Shown piece after piece: positions 8,882 to 18,252 of a stretch of DNA of 55,594 bases; the stretch's first letter is position 1, and every line of letters starts with the position of its first letter. Source of the DNA: Bacteroidota bacterium (lineage in GTDB: Bacteria; Bacteroidota; Bacteroidia; UKL13-3); assembly GCA_027487625.1 (NCBI GenBank), contig JAIYDG010000532.1:1-55594 (forward strand). Direction: 5' to 3'. The position numbers and the translations under genes are program-made. The notes under the pieces are model-generated. The model worked only from the letters and a program-made list of their open reading frames with translations. It was not told the DNA's origin and searched no databases.

Positions 8882-11496
8882 TTATTTTACAAAACGAATT
8901 GTGCGCGAAGTTTTCTCATTTTTAAATGAGATAAAATAAATTCCGTTTGCATGTTCAGACATGTCTAAACTGAAAGTATTTCCTTTTTCAATACTTATTG
9001 AACCCATCTCAAGTTCTTGTCCTAATTGGCTAATTAAGGCATATGAAAAACCTGAAGATTGTAGAGATGGATTATTAAATTTTACATGTAGTAAATCAGA
9101 AACCGGATTTGGGAAAATAACGATGTCGTTTTCATTTGTAAAAACAGTTTCAACACCCGTAACTGAATTGGTAAATAACAATTCAAAACGATTGATACCA
9201 AAGCTAAAAGGATTGTTTTCATTTACATTAAATGCATAGGAATCCTTGTTGTTTAATTTGATGTTTTTGTTTAAATATTTGTCAGTTAAATAAACTTCTG
9301 TTCCAGTAGCAAATGAGTTCAAATCTTCAAAAGTAAAACTATAGTTACCTGAATTTAATTTGGCAGAAACCATCACTTTTTGAGGATCTGTTGACAAAGG
9401 CAATCCACTAATCGAAAGGGTGTTTAATCCATCTGATGTAAGAAAACCAAGAGCATCTGTTAAATCATAAGCATCAAACTTTGTATCAAAATTGGGAGTA
9501 GCTCCTGATTCCATGTAAACCGATGCATCATCAAATGCTGTATCATTTTTGTTCAATCTCACATGCAAACAATTTGCTTTTGCAGGATTGCCCTTAAAAA
9601 AACTACTACCAACATTATTGCTAACTTTATGAGTTTCCTTGATATGGATGATAGGACTTGTGGCATTTGCTTTTACAAAAAACTTTGCCAACTACTTACA
9701 AATGGAGTTCCTATTGTAGGCGTACCAGTACCCACACCATTCACATAACTTGCATAACCTCCACCTGCACTAGTAGTATTGGTAGGATTCCAAATATATA
9801 ATGCATCATCAACATTGTTAAAGTCGCTTGCACCTTGTGATTTAACTTGGTTCCAATTAATAGTACCAGCATAAGGATTACCTACCAAATTCCATCCTTG
9901 AGATGCATTGCTTGTATAAGTTAAGGGTATTGTCACTGAACTACCAGGATTTGTTCCTTTTACCCATAAAGTAGTTACATTGTTAACGGTATTCGCAGTT
10001 GTTAAACTGATGCTTCTATCACCACGAATAAATACCCTGTAACCTTTGCCACTAGTAAGGGAGGTATTGCCATCAATTGCACTCCATTTTGTTGGGTGAT
10101 TGATGTCGTTTCCACCTGTAGCGTCGCTTTCATTATAAGAATAAGCAGAACTTTGGTGACTTAATGAAAAGTCAACATCGCCAAATGAACCCGTAATTTG
10201 GGTACCTCTTGAAGCTGTGCCACCGGCATTGTCTCTCCATTGCAAAGATGTTCCACCAATTACAGGTGATGACAAAAACCTAAACTTGCGACCATTGGCT
10301 GGAATATATCTTTCTGCAGTGATGTTACCACTTATACTTCCACTTACAATTTCGTCTATAGTTGCAGTTGAGCCTGACGAAGAAAGCAAGGTCAAGTAAT
10401 CATTGGTAACAAGCGTTCCACTTAGTATTTTTAAAGAATGAGTAAGGTTCAAAGTTCCGTTAATATTCACCGTACCTGTTTGATTCATTCCCAAGTTACT
10501 AATGGTATTAGAACTAAAAGTAGCAGCAGGAATATTTTGAGTTGTTGTTCCTACAAAACTTATTTTAGAACTAGAAGTAGAAACAATAATTTTTCCGGTT
10601 GAAAACTGATTGATTGTACCTGATACACTTAATTCATGTCCATTGGCATCTAAGTTTTTATCTGATGGATTTGTAATATTTCCTACCAAACGATTAGAAT
10701 CCAAAAGACAATGATTAGCTGGTGTTAAAACAAAACCAATATGCTCACCTGAAGAAGGCAAAGAACCATAAACCCAATTATTAGCCACAGCAAAATCAGT
10801 ATTAATACTACCATTCCACAAACCACCATCATAATAAATTACAGTACAAGCATTTATAATGATAGCTCCTGTTTTGCTGAGTGCTCTGCCGTAAAAGGTA
10901 GAATTGTTATTTAAGGTAATTGCACCATTTACGAGTATATTTCCTCTAAACACAGAGCCATCTCCTAAAGTAAAGGCACCATTTATTTGCCAATAAACAT
11001 TGCGCAAATTGGCTGCATTGATGAGCAGCACATTTGATAAAGTAGCTGTAGCAAAAGCACCATCTACTTTAAAAATAAATATGGAATTAGGATTTCCTTG
11101 TCCATCTAAAGTTAGATTGCCAGTTAGTGTGCCAGCCGCTCCCAAACAATAAATACTAGGAGTTAAGGTTTGGTTGCTGCCAAGTGTTATACCTAAAACT
11201 GTTGCACAAGTTAAACCACTCATGTTTGTATAAGCAGTATTTAAATCTGTAGCAACCAGATTTGATATTGAATCCTCTACATGAATCTGACCAACCACAG
11301 TTGGACTTCCCGTATATGCGCCGGCATTTGTACCAACATCACCCAAAATACCAGAAGTACCGGTATTGGTAAAAGCACCCACAGCGGTAAACAGGGCATA
11401 ACTCGAAGCAGCACCTAAATTAGGTACCTGAGCATAGTTTGATTTTGAAAATAATAAACATAGGACCGTTATTATTAAATATAATTTTATTTTCAT
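8882..11496 (-). pseudogene. DUF3494 (ice-binding-like) domain secreted protein with T9SS C-terminal tail, interrupted by an apparent -1 frameshift at 9677-9682
   Basis: ORFs 9673-11496 (LGAASSYALFTAVGAFTNTGTSGILGDVGTNAG) and 8882-9691 (C-terminal FPNPVSDLLHVKF..GIYFISFK). Adding one T to the T6 run on the minus strand joins WQSF to FVKANATSP. Confidence 0.8.
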
Positions 11497-11901
11497 CTTG
11501 ATTGTGATTAGCTATTTGAAATGCAAAAATCGCTTGAAAACAATCGTGAGTTGTTATATATCTATTTGTGTATCTTACATAATTGACTGATTGAGAAAGT
11601 GTAGGGTGGAAAGGTTATAGATATTTTACTTTATGAGTATAGCATATGAAATTCCAAAATTTCAATTATGATGAGTAAAGAAAAGTGTAGTATGAAAATG
11701 GGGTTTAATATCCGTTAGTATTCAACTTGTTTTCTAGAAATTGAAAGTTCAGAAGGAGACATTGTCATCAAAATTTTTATTGTTAACTAGGATAGTAATT
11801 GGGGCTACAAAAAAAGTAAATCTATAAAAAACCACAGAATTTAAACTTCGACTTAAATCTTGGTGTTCCTGTATTATTGGGTAAATTTGAATAAAAACAA
11901 A

Positions 11902-13794
11902 ATGCGCAAAATCTTAGCGATTACTTGTTTGCTTCTTCTCTATAGTTTATCCAGTATTTCGCAAATAAGATTGGATTTACCTCAACTTATTCCTTTTAAA
12001 TACAAGGGAAAATTTGGTTATAAAAATTCACAAAATCAAATTGTTATTAATCCTATTTACCAAAACGTGAGCTTGTTTATAAATGGAAAAGCCATTGTAT
12101 CTAAAGAAATAAATGGAATAAGGCTATCGGGTGTTATAGATATAAATGGCAAAGAAATTGTGCCAATAAAATTTAGAATTTCAAGTTCAATCTATATGGA
12201 AGGTAGGGGTTTTGAAGCCAATGGCTTTATTGATACTAAAGCCTGTTTTTTCATTGTGATGGATGAGTTGAAGCAACCCAAAAGTGTGGGGGTTTGGGAC
12301 AGAAACGGTGATGTAATAATTGAGCCTGAATTTACTTCTATTAGTGTAGAAGGAGATAAAACTAAGGGATTAATTTTTGTGGTAAAAAAACAAATTGGTA
12401 ACGATGAACTTGTTGCCGTTTATAATACAGTGGGAACTTGCCTTTTGCCCTTAGGTTCAAGAAATAATTTTTACAATTGGCAAAACAATAGATATGGTAA
12501 ATCAGGCAAAGAAATTTTATCTCAAGAGCAAATATTACAAGCTGATACCTCACATTCCTATATATACAAAAAGGATTTGTACTCACTAGGTTTTTCAATG
12601 CATCATGCAATAGTAATGGATAAAAAAACTGCTCTTTATGGTGTATATAACATGAAAACAAAAACATACATTTTGCCCGCTACATACAGGTATATTGGAA
12701 CTATAGGAAGAGGGTTTTTGGTTTGCACATTACTAGATAAAAAAAGAAAAATAATTGTGCTAAACAATCAATATCAGGTAAGAGATACCTTAACTGAAAA
12801 AACCGATTTTACCTACCATTATGGAAGTCAGTTTACGTATAATCTATCTGGTGTTATTAACAGTGGCAACTATAAACAATTGAATAAAATTGGTGACCCA
12901 AAATCAAGATTCAAACATTTTCCTCACTTAGGTTTAATGTTAATTATAGATAAGAGTGCAAATAAGGCCTTAGTATTTGACTCATTAGGCAATTCAATAT
13001 TTGAGTCCATATTACCAGAAAGGTTTCTCTATGATGATGTTCGCTTTAATGATTTGGTTCAGACCGAAGTAAAGGAGGCTAAAACCGCAGAATCTTTGCT
13101 AAAAGTATTGGATTTAGCATTTGCACCTTTGGCAGAAACAAGCTTATCAAATGCATACAGAACCTCATTAGATGGCCAAATATATTATGCCTCTTATGAT
13201 GGCAAATTGCTTGCCGTTTTAGCAAAGGATGTAGAAAAATACTTTGCCATAAAACGTTATGGCGTAAGGCCAGTGTTTGAGTGTATAAATGGCCGGCAAA
13301 TAGCATTACCTGAGGAGCTTAGGTATTTAATATTATTTGGAACCGATACACTTTATGCTGCAAAACATATTACCTCCCCAGAATTCTTTAGGGTTGATAT
13401 AAAGGGAAATTTAAGAGCACTTTCTACACAAGAGCGCTTAGCTTTAATTGCAAGAATAAATGCGAAGATTACGCCTTTAGTAGACAATTGTAATACTTGT
13501 ACATTTAAGAATTCGTCTTTGTTAAACCAAAATTGGGTTTGGGATTACCAAGCGTTTTCTTCAGACAACATAAACATTCCGCTCCCATTATTAGTTCCAC
13601 ATGCTAATCCTTCATCTTATAATATAGATATCTCGCGTGGACAAAGTATCTTTTTCCACCGAACAACTTTGGAGGTTTACGGTGTCTTTAAAAAATTTCC
13701 TAGTTCTGTTGTCTTACCTACACCTTACTACAATCTGTTTCGTATAAACAAAAAGAATGGTGACTTAAAAGAATACCAAATTAGGGAATTCTAA
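11902..13794 (+). CDS. WG-repeat-like secreted protein
   Basis: Signal MRKILAITCLLLLYSLSSISQ; repeats like KYKGKFGYKNSQNQIVINPIYQNV, GVIDINGKEIVPIKF, GVWDRNGDVIIEPEF. Confidence 0.75.
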   Translation: MRKILAITCLLLLYSLSSISQIRLDLPQLIPFKYKGKFGYKNSQNQIVINPIYQNVSLFINGKAIVSKEINGIRLSGVIDINGKEIVPIKFRISSSIYMEGRGFEANGFIDTKACFFIVMDELKQPKSVGVWDRNGDVIIEPEFTSISVEGDKTKGLIFVVKKQIGNDELVAVYNTVGTCLLPLGSRNNFYNWQNNRYGKSGKEILSQEQILQADTSHSYIYKKDLYSLGFSMHHAIVMDKKTALYGVYNMKTKTYILPATYRYIGTIGRGFLVCTLLDKKRKIIVLNNQYQVRDTLTEKTDFTYHYGSQFTYNLSGVINSGNYKQLNKIGDPKSRFKHFPHLGLMLIIDKSANKALVFDSLGNSIFESILPERFLYDDVRFNDLVQTEVKEAKTAESLLKVLDLAFAPLAETSLSNAYRTSLDGQIYYASYDGKLLAVLAKDVEKYFAIKRYGVRPVFECINGRQIALPEELRYLILFGTDTLYAAKHITSPEFFRVDIKGNLRALSTQERLALIARINAKITPLVDNCNTCTFKNSSLLNQNWVWDYQAFSSDNINIPLPLLVPHANPSSYNIDISRGQSIFFHRTTLEVYGVFKKFPSSVVLPTPYYNLFRINKKNGDLKEYQIREF

Positions 13795-14025
13795 TACATA
13801 TGTGATAGAGGTCTTTGAATAATCTCTTTAACAAAAATTAGTTTCGTTAATTTGATATTTTATTATCAAACAATAATAAAAAATACAACATTCATTTTGT
13901 TTTTGATAAGGAGCCTATTTCAAATTTGTTCAACCTAAGAAATCAAAGAAAGAGTGCAATTGAAACACAGTTTAAATGTTTGAATAAACCTTTCTTCTAA
14001 TGGAGATTGGACCATCTTTATCAAA

Positions 14026-14166
14026 ATGGCTTTGGCTAAAAGTTTAACTCATATTACCGAGGAAGCGAAGCTTGTCAGCATTCTTACCAACAACGTTGCG
14101 CCAGGTGCTGACGAATCGAAGCTTGTGAGCATCCTGACCAAAAACGTTGCCTCAGGAAAAAAGTAG
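14026..14166 (+). CDS. Unlisted 46-codon ORF with a tandem internal repeat
   Basis: Read by hand: MALAKSLTHITEEAKLVSILTNNVAPGADESKLVSILTKNVASGKK*. Two 15-codon copies with 17-codon period; 5 of 8 nucleotide differences are synonymous. Confidence 0.5.
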   Translation: MALAKSLTHITEEAKLVSILTNNVAPGADESKLVSILTKNVASGKK

Positions 14167-14235
14167 TCTCGACGAGAATCGAACTCATATCAAATGTTTA
14201 GGAAACATCTATTCTATCCATTGAACTACGAGACC
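14164..14235 (-). tRNA. tRNA-Arg (CCT anticodon)
   Basis: Minus strand GGTCTCG TA GTTC-AATGGATA-GAAT A GATGT-TTCCTAA-ACATT TGAT ATGAG-TTCGATT-CTCGT CGAGACT A: acceptor, D, anticodon and T stems all pair. Confidence 0.93.
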
Positions 14236-14296
14236 AACAGGACCGCGAAAATAACAAAAGATGCGGATTAGCCAAAGTAAAAGATAATTTGAGCAG

Positions 14297-14746
14297 CTAA
14301 AGCCAAATCGATTCCTTTAGTATTTCTTCAAAATTGTGTGTTCTTAAAAAGAAAATTAATCTGATCATGTGGTAAGTACCCAATAATATGCCCAATACAA
14401 TTGCCAGTTTTTTGCTATAAAACCAGTCTTTAAAATATTCCTTTTTACTGATGATTTCTATTGTAAACAAGAGGATAATCATCAAACAAAAAACAAAAGT
14501 TGCAGGGCCAAATAAATGGTAAGATAAACTTTGTAGTAAATCACCTTTATAAATATAAACCAGTGATTTGGTGATGCCACAACCCGGACAAGGTAAGCCA
14601 CTTAAAAGCTTAAACGGACAAAGACTTTGATTGGTTTTGATGTCTTGATCGCTTTCAAATTCAGCAATAAAAAAAGGAATAGCCAGGCTAATAAAAGCTC
14701 CGGCTATTCCTAGTAATTTTCTTTTTACTGAAAACGAATCAGTCAT
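14297..14746 (-). CDS. DUF2752 membrane protein
   Basis: CPFKLLSGLPCPGCGITKSLVYIYKGDLLQSLSYHLFGP is typical of DUF2752. Confidence 0.85.
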   Translation of the reverse strand: MTDSFSVKRKLLGIAGAFISLAIPFFIAEFESDQDIKTNQSLCPFKLLSGLPCPGCGITKSLVYIYKGDLLQSLSYHLFGPATFVFCLMIILLFTIEIISKKEYFKDWFYSKKLAIVLGILLGTYHMIRLIFFLRTHNFEEILKESIWL

Positions 14747-14763
14747 TCAGCTACAGTAAAACC

Positions 14764-15126
14764 TTAATCGTTGTACAATTTGTTGATTTCACCTTGAACA
14801 ATCATTGCTGAAACCATTGGAAAGAAAAATCCAAGTACCAGTAATAAAACTGTTTGGTCGTTGGGTTGCTGATTGGTTCTTTGGTAAATAGCAGGTAATC
14901 CGTCTTTACCGATTAAATAATAGAAATACAGGTTTACAGGAAAACAACAGCCAGAGAAAATAGCAATTGGAGTTGATACAATTTCTCTTTCTGCTACAGC
15001 ATTAATTACTTCTGCTGATTTAATGTTCCAGTAAATTAAGTACAATCCGCAGGTGATGAATCCAAGGATTAATACAAGAATGGGCTCGTTATGAAAACGA
15101 GGGATGGGTTTTTGAATGAGTTCCAC
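14764..15126 (-). CDS. Small membrane protein, DUF4234-like
   Basis: LILGFITCGLYLIYWNIKSAEVINAV and three hydrophobic segments. Confidence 0.6.
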   Translation of the reverse strand: MELIQKPIPRFHNEPILVLILGFITCGLYLIYWNIKSAEVINAVAEREIVSTPIAIFSGCCFPVNLYFYYLIGKDGLPAIYQRTNQQPNDQTVLLLVLGFFFPMVSAMIVQGEINKLYND

Positions 15127-15176
15127 TTGGTATAAATTTTAAAGAAATATATCACTTTTTTATTAAAAGCCAAGGA

Positions 15177-15199
15177 GATAAAAGGCAAATCCTTTTATC
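15177..15199. promoter_or_regulatory. Perfect inverted repeat in a divergent intergenic region (possible operator)
   Basis: GATAAAAGG-caaat-CCTTTTATC, 9-bp arms, between the genes at 15126(-) and 15296(+). Confidence 0.35.
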
Positions 15200-15295
15200 A
15201 AAGTTTTTAAACAACAAAATCAAAAATCTGCCGTTTGTCAATATACTTATGAAAATTTAATTTATTCTTATTGAATTTGCTCTAGTTTTGCAACC

Positions 15296-15661
15296 TTGAA
15301 AAAGCTCACCCACATATTTTCGGCAATAGGCCAAACTATCATGATGCTCATGATGTTTCTTGCATTGGTGTGGGCACCACTAAGTCAGGGCTCTCAATCT
15401 CACACACTTAAAAAGGCTGAATTTCAAAAACAAAAGAACAAAGAGCTTTCAGGTTTTATTAGCTCTTATGCGTTTGAAGAAACTGAAGAAGAAGAATTTT
15501 CAGAAGAAGACAATTTCACTTTTCATGTTGCCTACAACTTCATTAGTAATCACACAGCTCTTCTTTTAAACAAAACTTACAGTAGTTTATTGTTCAATAA
15601 TGAACATCAAACTAACACTGAAAGTAAGTTATTTATTCAAATCAGGTGCTTACTGATTTAG
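15296..15661 (+). CDS. Hypothetical small protein with acidic stretch, upstream of dabA
   Basis: TTG-start ORF, hydrophobic N-terminus, FEETEEEEFSEED; same strand, 84 bp before dabA. Confidence 0.55.
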   Translation: MKKLTHIFSAIGQTIMMLMMFLALVWAPLSQGSQSHTLKKAEFQKQKNKELSGFISSYAFEETEEEEFSEEDNFTFHVAYNFISNHTALLLNKTYSSLLFNNEHQTNTESKLFIQIRCLLI

Positions 15662-15744
15662 AATCCTATTTAGACTTTTATTCGGCTGAATTTTTCAGCA
15701 CTTAGGCACTCGCCAATTTTCAATTTCATTTATTATTAATTCTC

Positions 15745-18252
15745 ATGAAAAAAGAACATGGTTCTTTTAATGAGTTTGATGTGCTACATCAGATTAAACA
15801 TTATCTGCCGGCTCAAGCTCCATTAAAAGACTTTATTCATCATAATACATTGCATGCCTTTCAGCATCTTAATTTCTTTGAGGCATGCCGTTTAGCCAAT
15901 TCATCATTTGGCTATAAAACATCCTTAAGTTTGAAGGAATACCGTCAGCTTTATTCTGAAGGAAAAATCAATCCTGAAATTATAAAAGCTTGCATCAACA
16001 GACGAAAAGGCGAAGAAAATCTTTCGGTATGGCTCAATAAAATGATTGAGAAAGAATACCATTCTCTTACTTTACCTAAAATTGGTTCTGTTCGTAAAAA
16101 CTGGAAGAAGTTTTATAGAATCGACCTTGATTCCTTAGTATTTCCAATCCTTTTCCGAACTCTTTGTAGCTACCTAGATCAAGGAATTTCAATATGGAAT
16201 TTCCCTGTTCACCACAAAGGTTTTTTATCATCACTTAGAGAAATGGAAAAAAACTCTTTCGTGAGTTTATTTAAAACAGAAAGAGCAAAAAACTTATTGC
16301 TTTCTTCAACGTGTTCTATTCATTCATTGCTTGAATTACTTGTTGGAAAAGAGGAGCTTTATGAAGATTATTTATACGACCAGCAGTTTGCACACCAAGG
16401 CTGGTCAGGAATGGTTTCATCTATTGAAGACAATCCAAATGGTTTATTAGACCATAAAAAAATAAGTCTTCACGATTTAATCGTATTTGAATTACTACTT
16501 GAAATTGATGTGCTCGACAATCACTTTACAGACATTTGGGCGCCATTGGGAAGTCGGATCAAAACTGAACATGAACCTTTGATGAAACCCATTATGGAAA
16601 CTGAATTTCATAAGGTTTTGCGCTTGTGGCAAGAGGCTTACGAATGGAGTTTTTATGATGAAGTTTTAAGAGGAATTCAAACAAATCCGCTTACCATTTC
16701 ATCACCTTCAAAAAAGAGTTTTCAAGGTTTGTTTTGTATAGATGATCGTGAGTGTTCAATTAGAAGACATCTTGAATTGCACGATTCAAACTGCGAAACA
16801 TTTGGCACGCCAGGTTTCTTTAATGTTGAATTTTACTTCAAACCTGAACATGGAAAATTCTATGACAAGGTTTGTCCAGCGCCCATGACACCTAAATTTT
16901 TAGTGAAAGAAATAGGCGGAAAAGGACAAGGTGATACAGATGCAAACTTTCATAAACAAACCAACTCCTTATTCTTTGGTTGGTTTATTTCACAGACGCT
17001 GGGACCTTGGTCTGCATTTAAATTGTTCCTCAATATTTTCATGCCAAGAATGAGTCCAGCAACAGCTTCCTCATTCAAACACATGCATCATAAATCTGAA
17101 TTAAGCATTGAGAGTTCAAATCCACCACAATTTGAACATGGAATGCAAATTGGTTTCGGCATTGATGATATGGTTCAAAGGGTTGAAGGATTATTAAAAA
17201 GCATAGGATTACAAAACAATTTTGCTCAATTGGTTTATGTGGTTGGACATGGTTCAAGTAGCGTAAACAATCCATATTATTCTGCTTACGATTGCGGAGC
17301 TTGTTCTGGAAGACCTGGTGGTGTAAATGCTAGGGTATTTTGTTATATGGCCAATCACAAAGAAGTGAGAAAACGTTTGGCAGAAAGAGGAGTTCATATT
17401 CCTGAAGAAACCATATTTATTGGGGCTTTACAAGATACAGCAACGGATGAAATTGCTTTTTATGATGAAGATAAATTAGGAGAAAATTACCTTCAACAAC
17501 ATCTTCAAAACAAAAAAACCTTTGCTCAAGCATTAGACAATAATGCAAAGGAAAGGTCGAGAAGATTGGTTACAACAGATTCATCAGGTAGTGCAGCACT
17601 TGTTCATGAAAGAATAAAAAGACGTGTTGTTTCTTTGTTCGAACCAAGACCAGAATTAAACCACGCCACCAATGCCTTATGCATTATTGGAAGAAGGGGT
17701 TTAAGTAAGGGATTGTTTTTAGATAGAAGGGCGTTTATGAACTCTTATGATTATGCCACAGACCCTGATGGAAAATACTTATTGAACATTTTAAAACCTG
17801 CTGCACCCGTATGTGGTGGTATCAATTTAGAATATTATTTCTCGAGAGTTGATAACCAAAAATTAGGTGCAGGAACCAAACTACCGCATAATGTAATGGG
17901 CTTGTTTGGATTGGCAAATGGAGCAGATGGTGACTTGAGACCGGGACTACCCATACAAATGATCGAGGTTCACGACCCATTGAGGTTATTAATGATTGTT
18001 GAACATTTTCCTGAAGTGATTCTGAACAGTTTGTCACAATCGCCAGAAACATACGAATGGTTTAAAAACGATTGGATAAAACTAGTAGCAGTTCATCCAG
18101 AAAACAGAAATTTATACTATTTTGAAAAGGGTGAATTTCATCCATATCAAACCATTCACAGTGAAACACAGCTTTTGGAAAATGCCGAAAACCTGTTTGA
18201 AAATAACATAGAGAATTTACCGGTTTATCAATTGAAGGGGTTAATGGTATGA
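15745..18252 (+). CDS. dabA: DabA-type inorganic carbon transport subunit (DUF2309/UPF0753)
   Basis: DFIHHNTLHAFQ, GLFCIDDRECSIRRHLE (CxD), VVGHGSSSVNNPYYSAYDCGACSGRPGGVNAR (His and Cys). Confidence 0.93.
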   Translation: MKKEHGSFNEFDVLHQIKHYLPAQAPLKDFIHHNTLHAFQHLNFFEACRLANSSFGYKTSLSLKEYRQLYSEGKINPEIIKACINRRKGEENLSVWLNKMIEKEYHSLTLPKIGSVRKNWKKFYRIDLDSLVFPILFRTLCSYLDQGISIWNFPVHHKGFLSSLREMEKNSFVSLFKTERAKNLLLSSTCSIHSLLELLVGKEELYEDYLYDQQFAHQGWSGMVSSIEDNPNGLLDHKKISLHDLIVFELLLEIDVLDNHFTDIWAPLGSRIKTEHEPLMKPIMETEFHKVLRLWQEAYEWSFYDEVLRGIQTNPLTISSPSKKSFQGLFCIDDRECSIRRHLELHDSNCETFGTPGFFNVEFYFKPEHGKFYDKVCPAPMTPKFLVKEIGGKGQGDTDANFHKQTNSLFFGWFISQTLGPWSAFKLFLNIFMPRMSPATASSFKHMHHKSELSIESSNPPQFEHGMQIGFGIDDMVQRVEGLLKSIGLQNNFAQLVYVVGHGSSSVNNPYYSAYDCGACSGRPGGVNARVFCYMANHKEVRKRLAERGVHIPEETIFIGALQDTATDEIAFYDEDKLGENYLQQHLQNKKTFAQALDNNAKERSRRLVTTDSSGSAALVHERIKRRVVSLFEPRPELNHATNALCIIGRRGLSKGLFLDRRAFMNSYDYATDPDGKYLLNILKPAAPVCGGINLEYYFSRVDNQKLGAGTKLPHNVMGLFGLANGADGDLRPGLPIQMIEVHDPLRLLMIVEHFPEVILNSLSQSPETYEWFKNDWIKLVAVHPENRNLYYFEKGEFHPYQTIHSETQLLENAENLFENNIENLPVYQLKGLMV

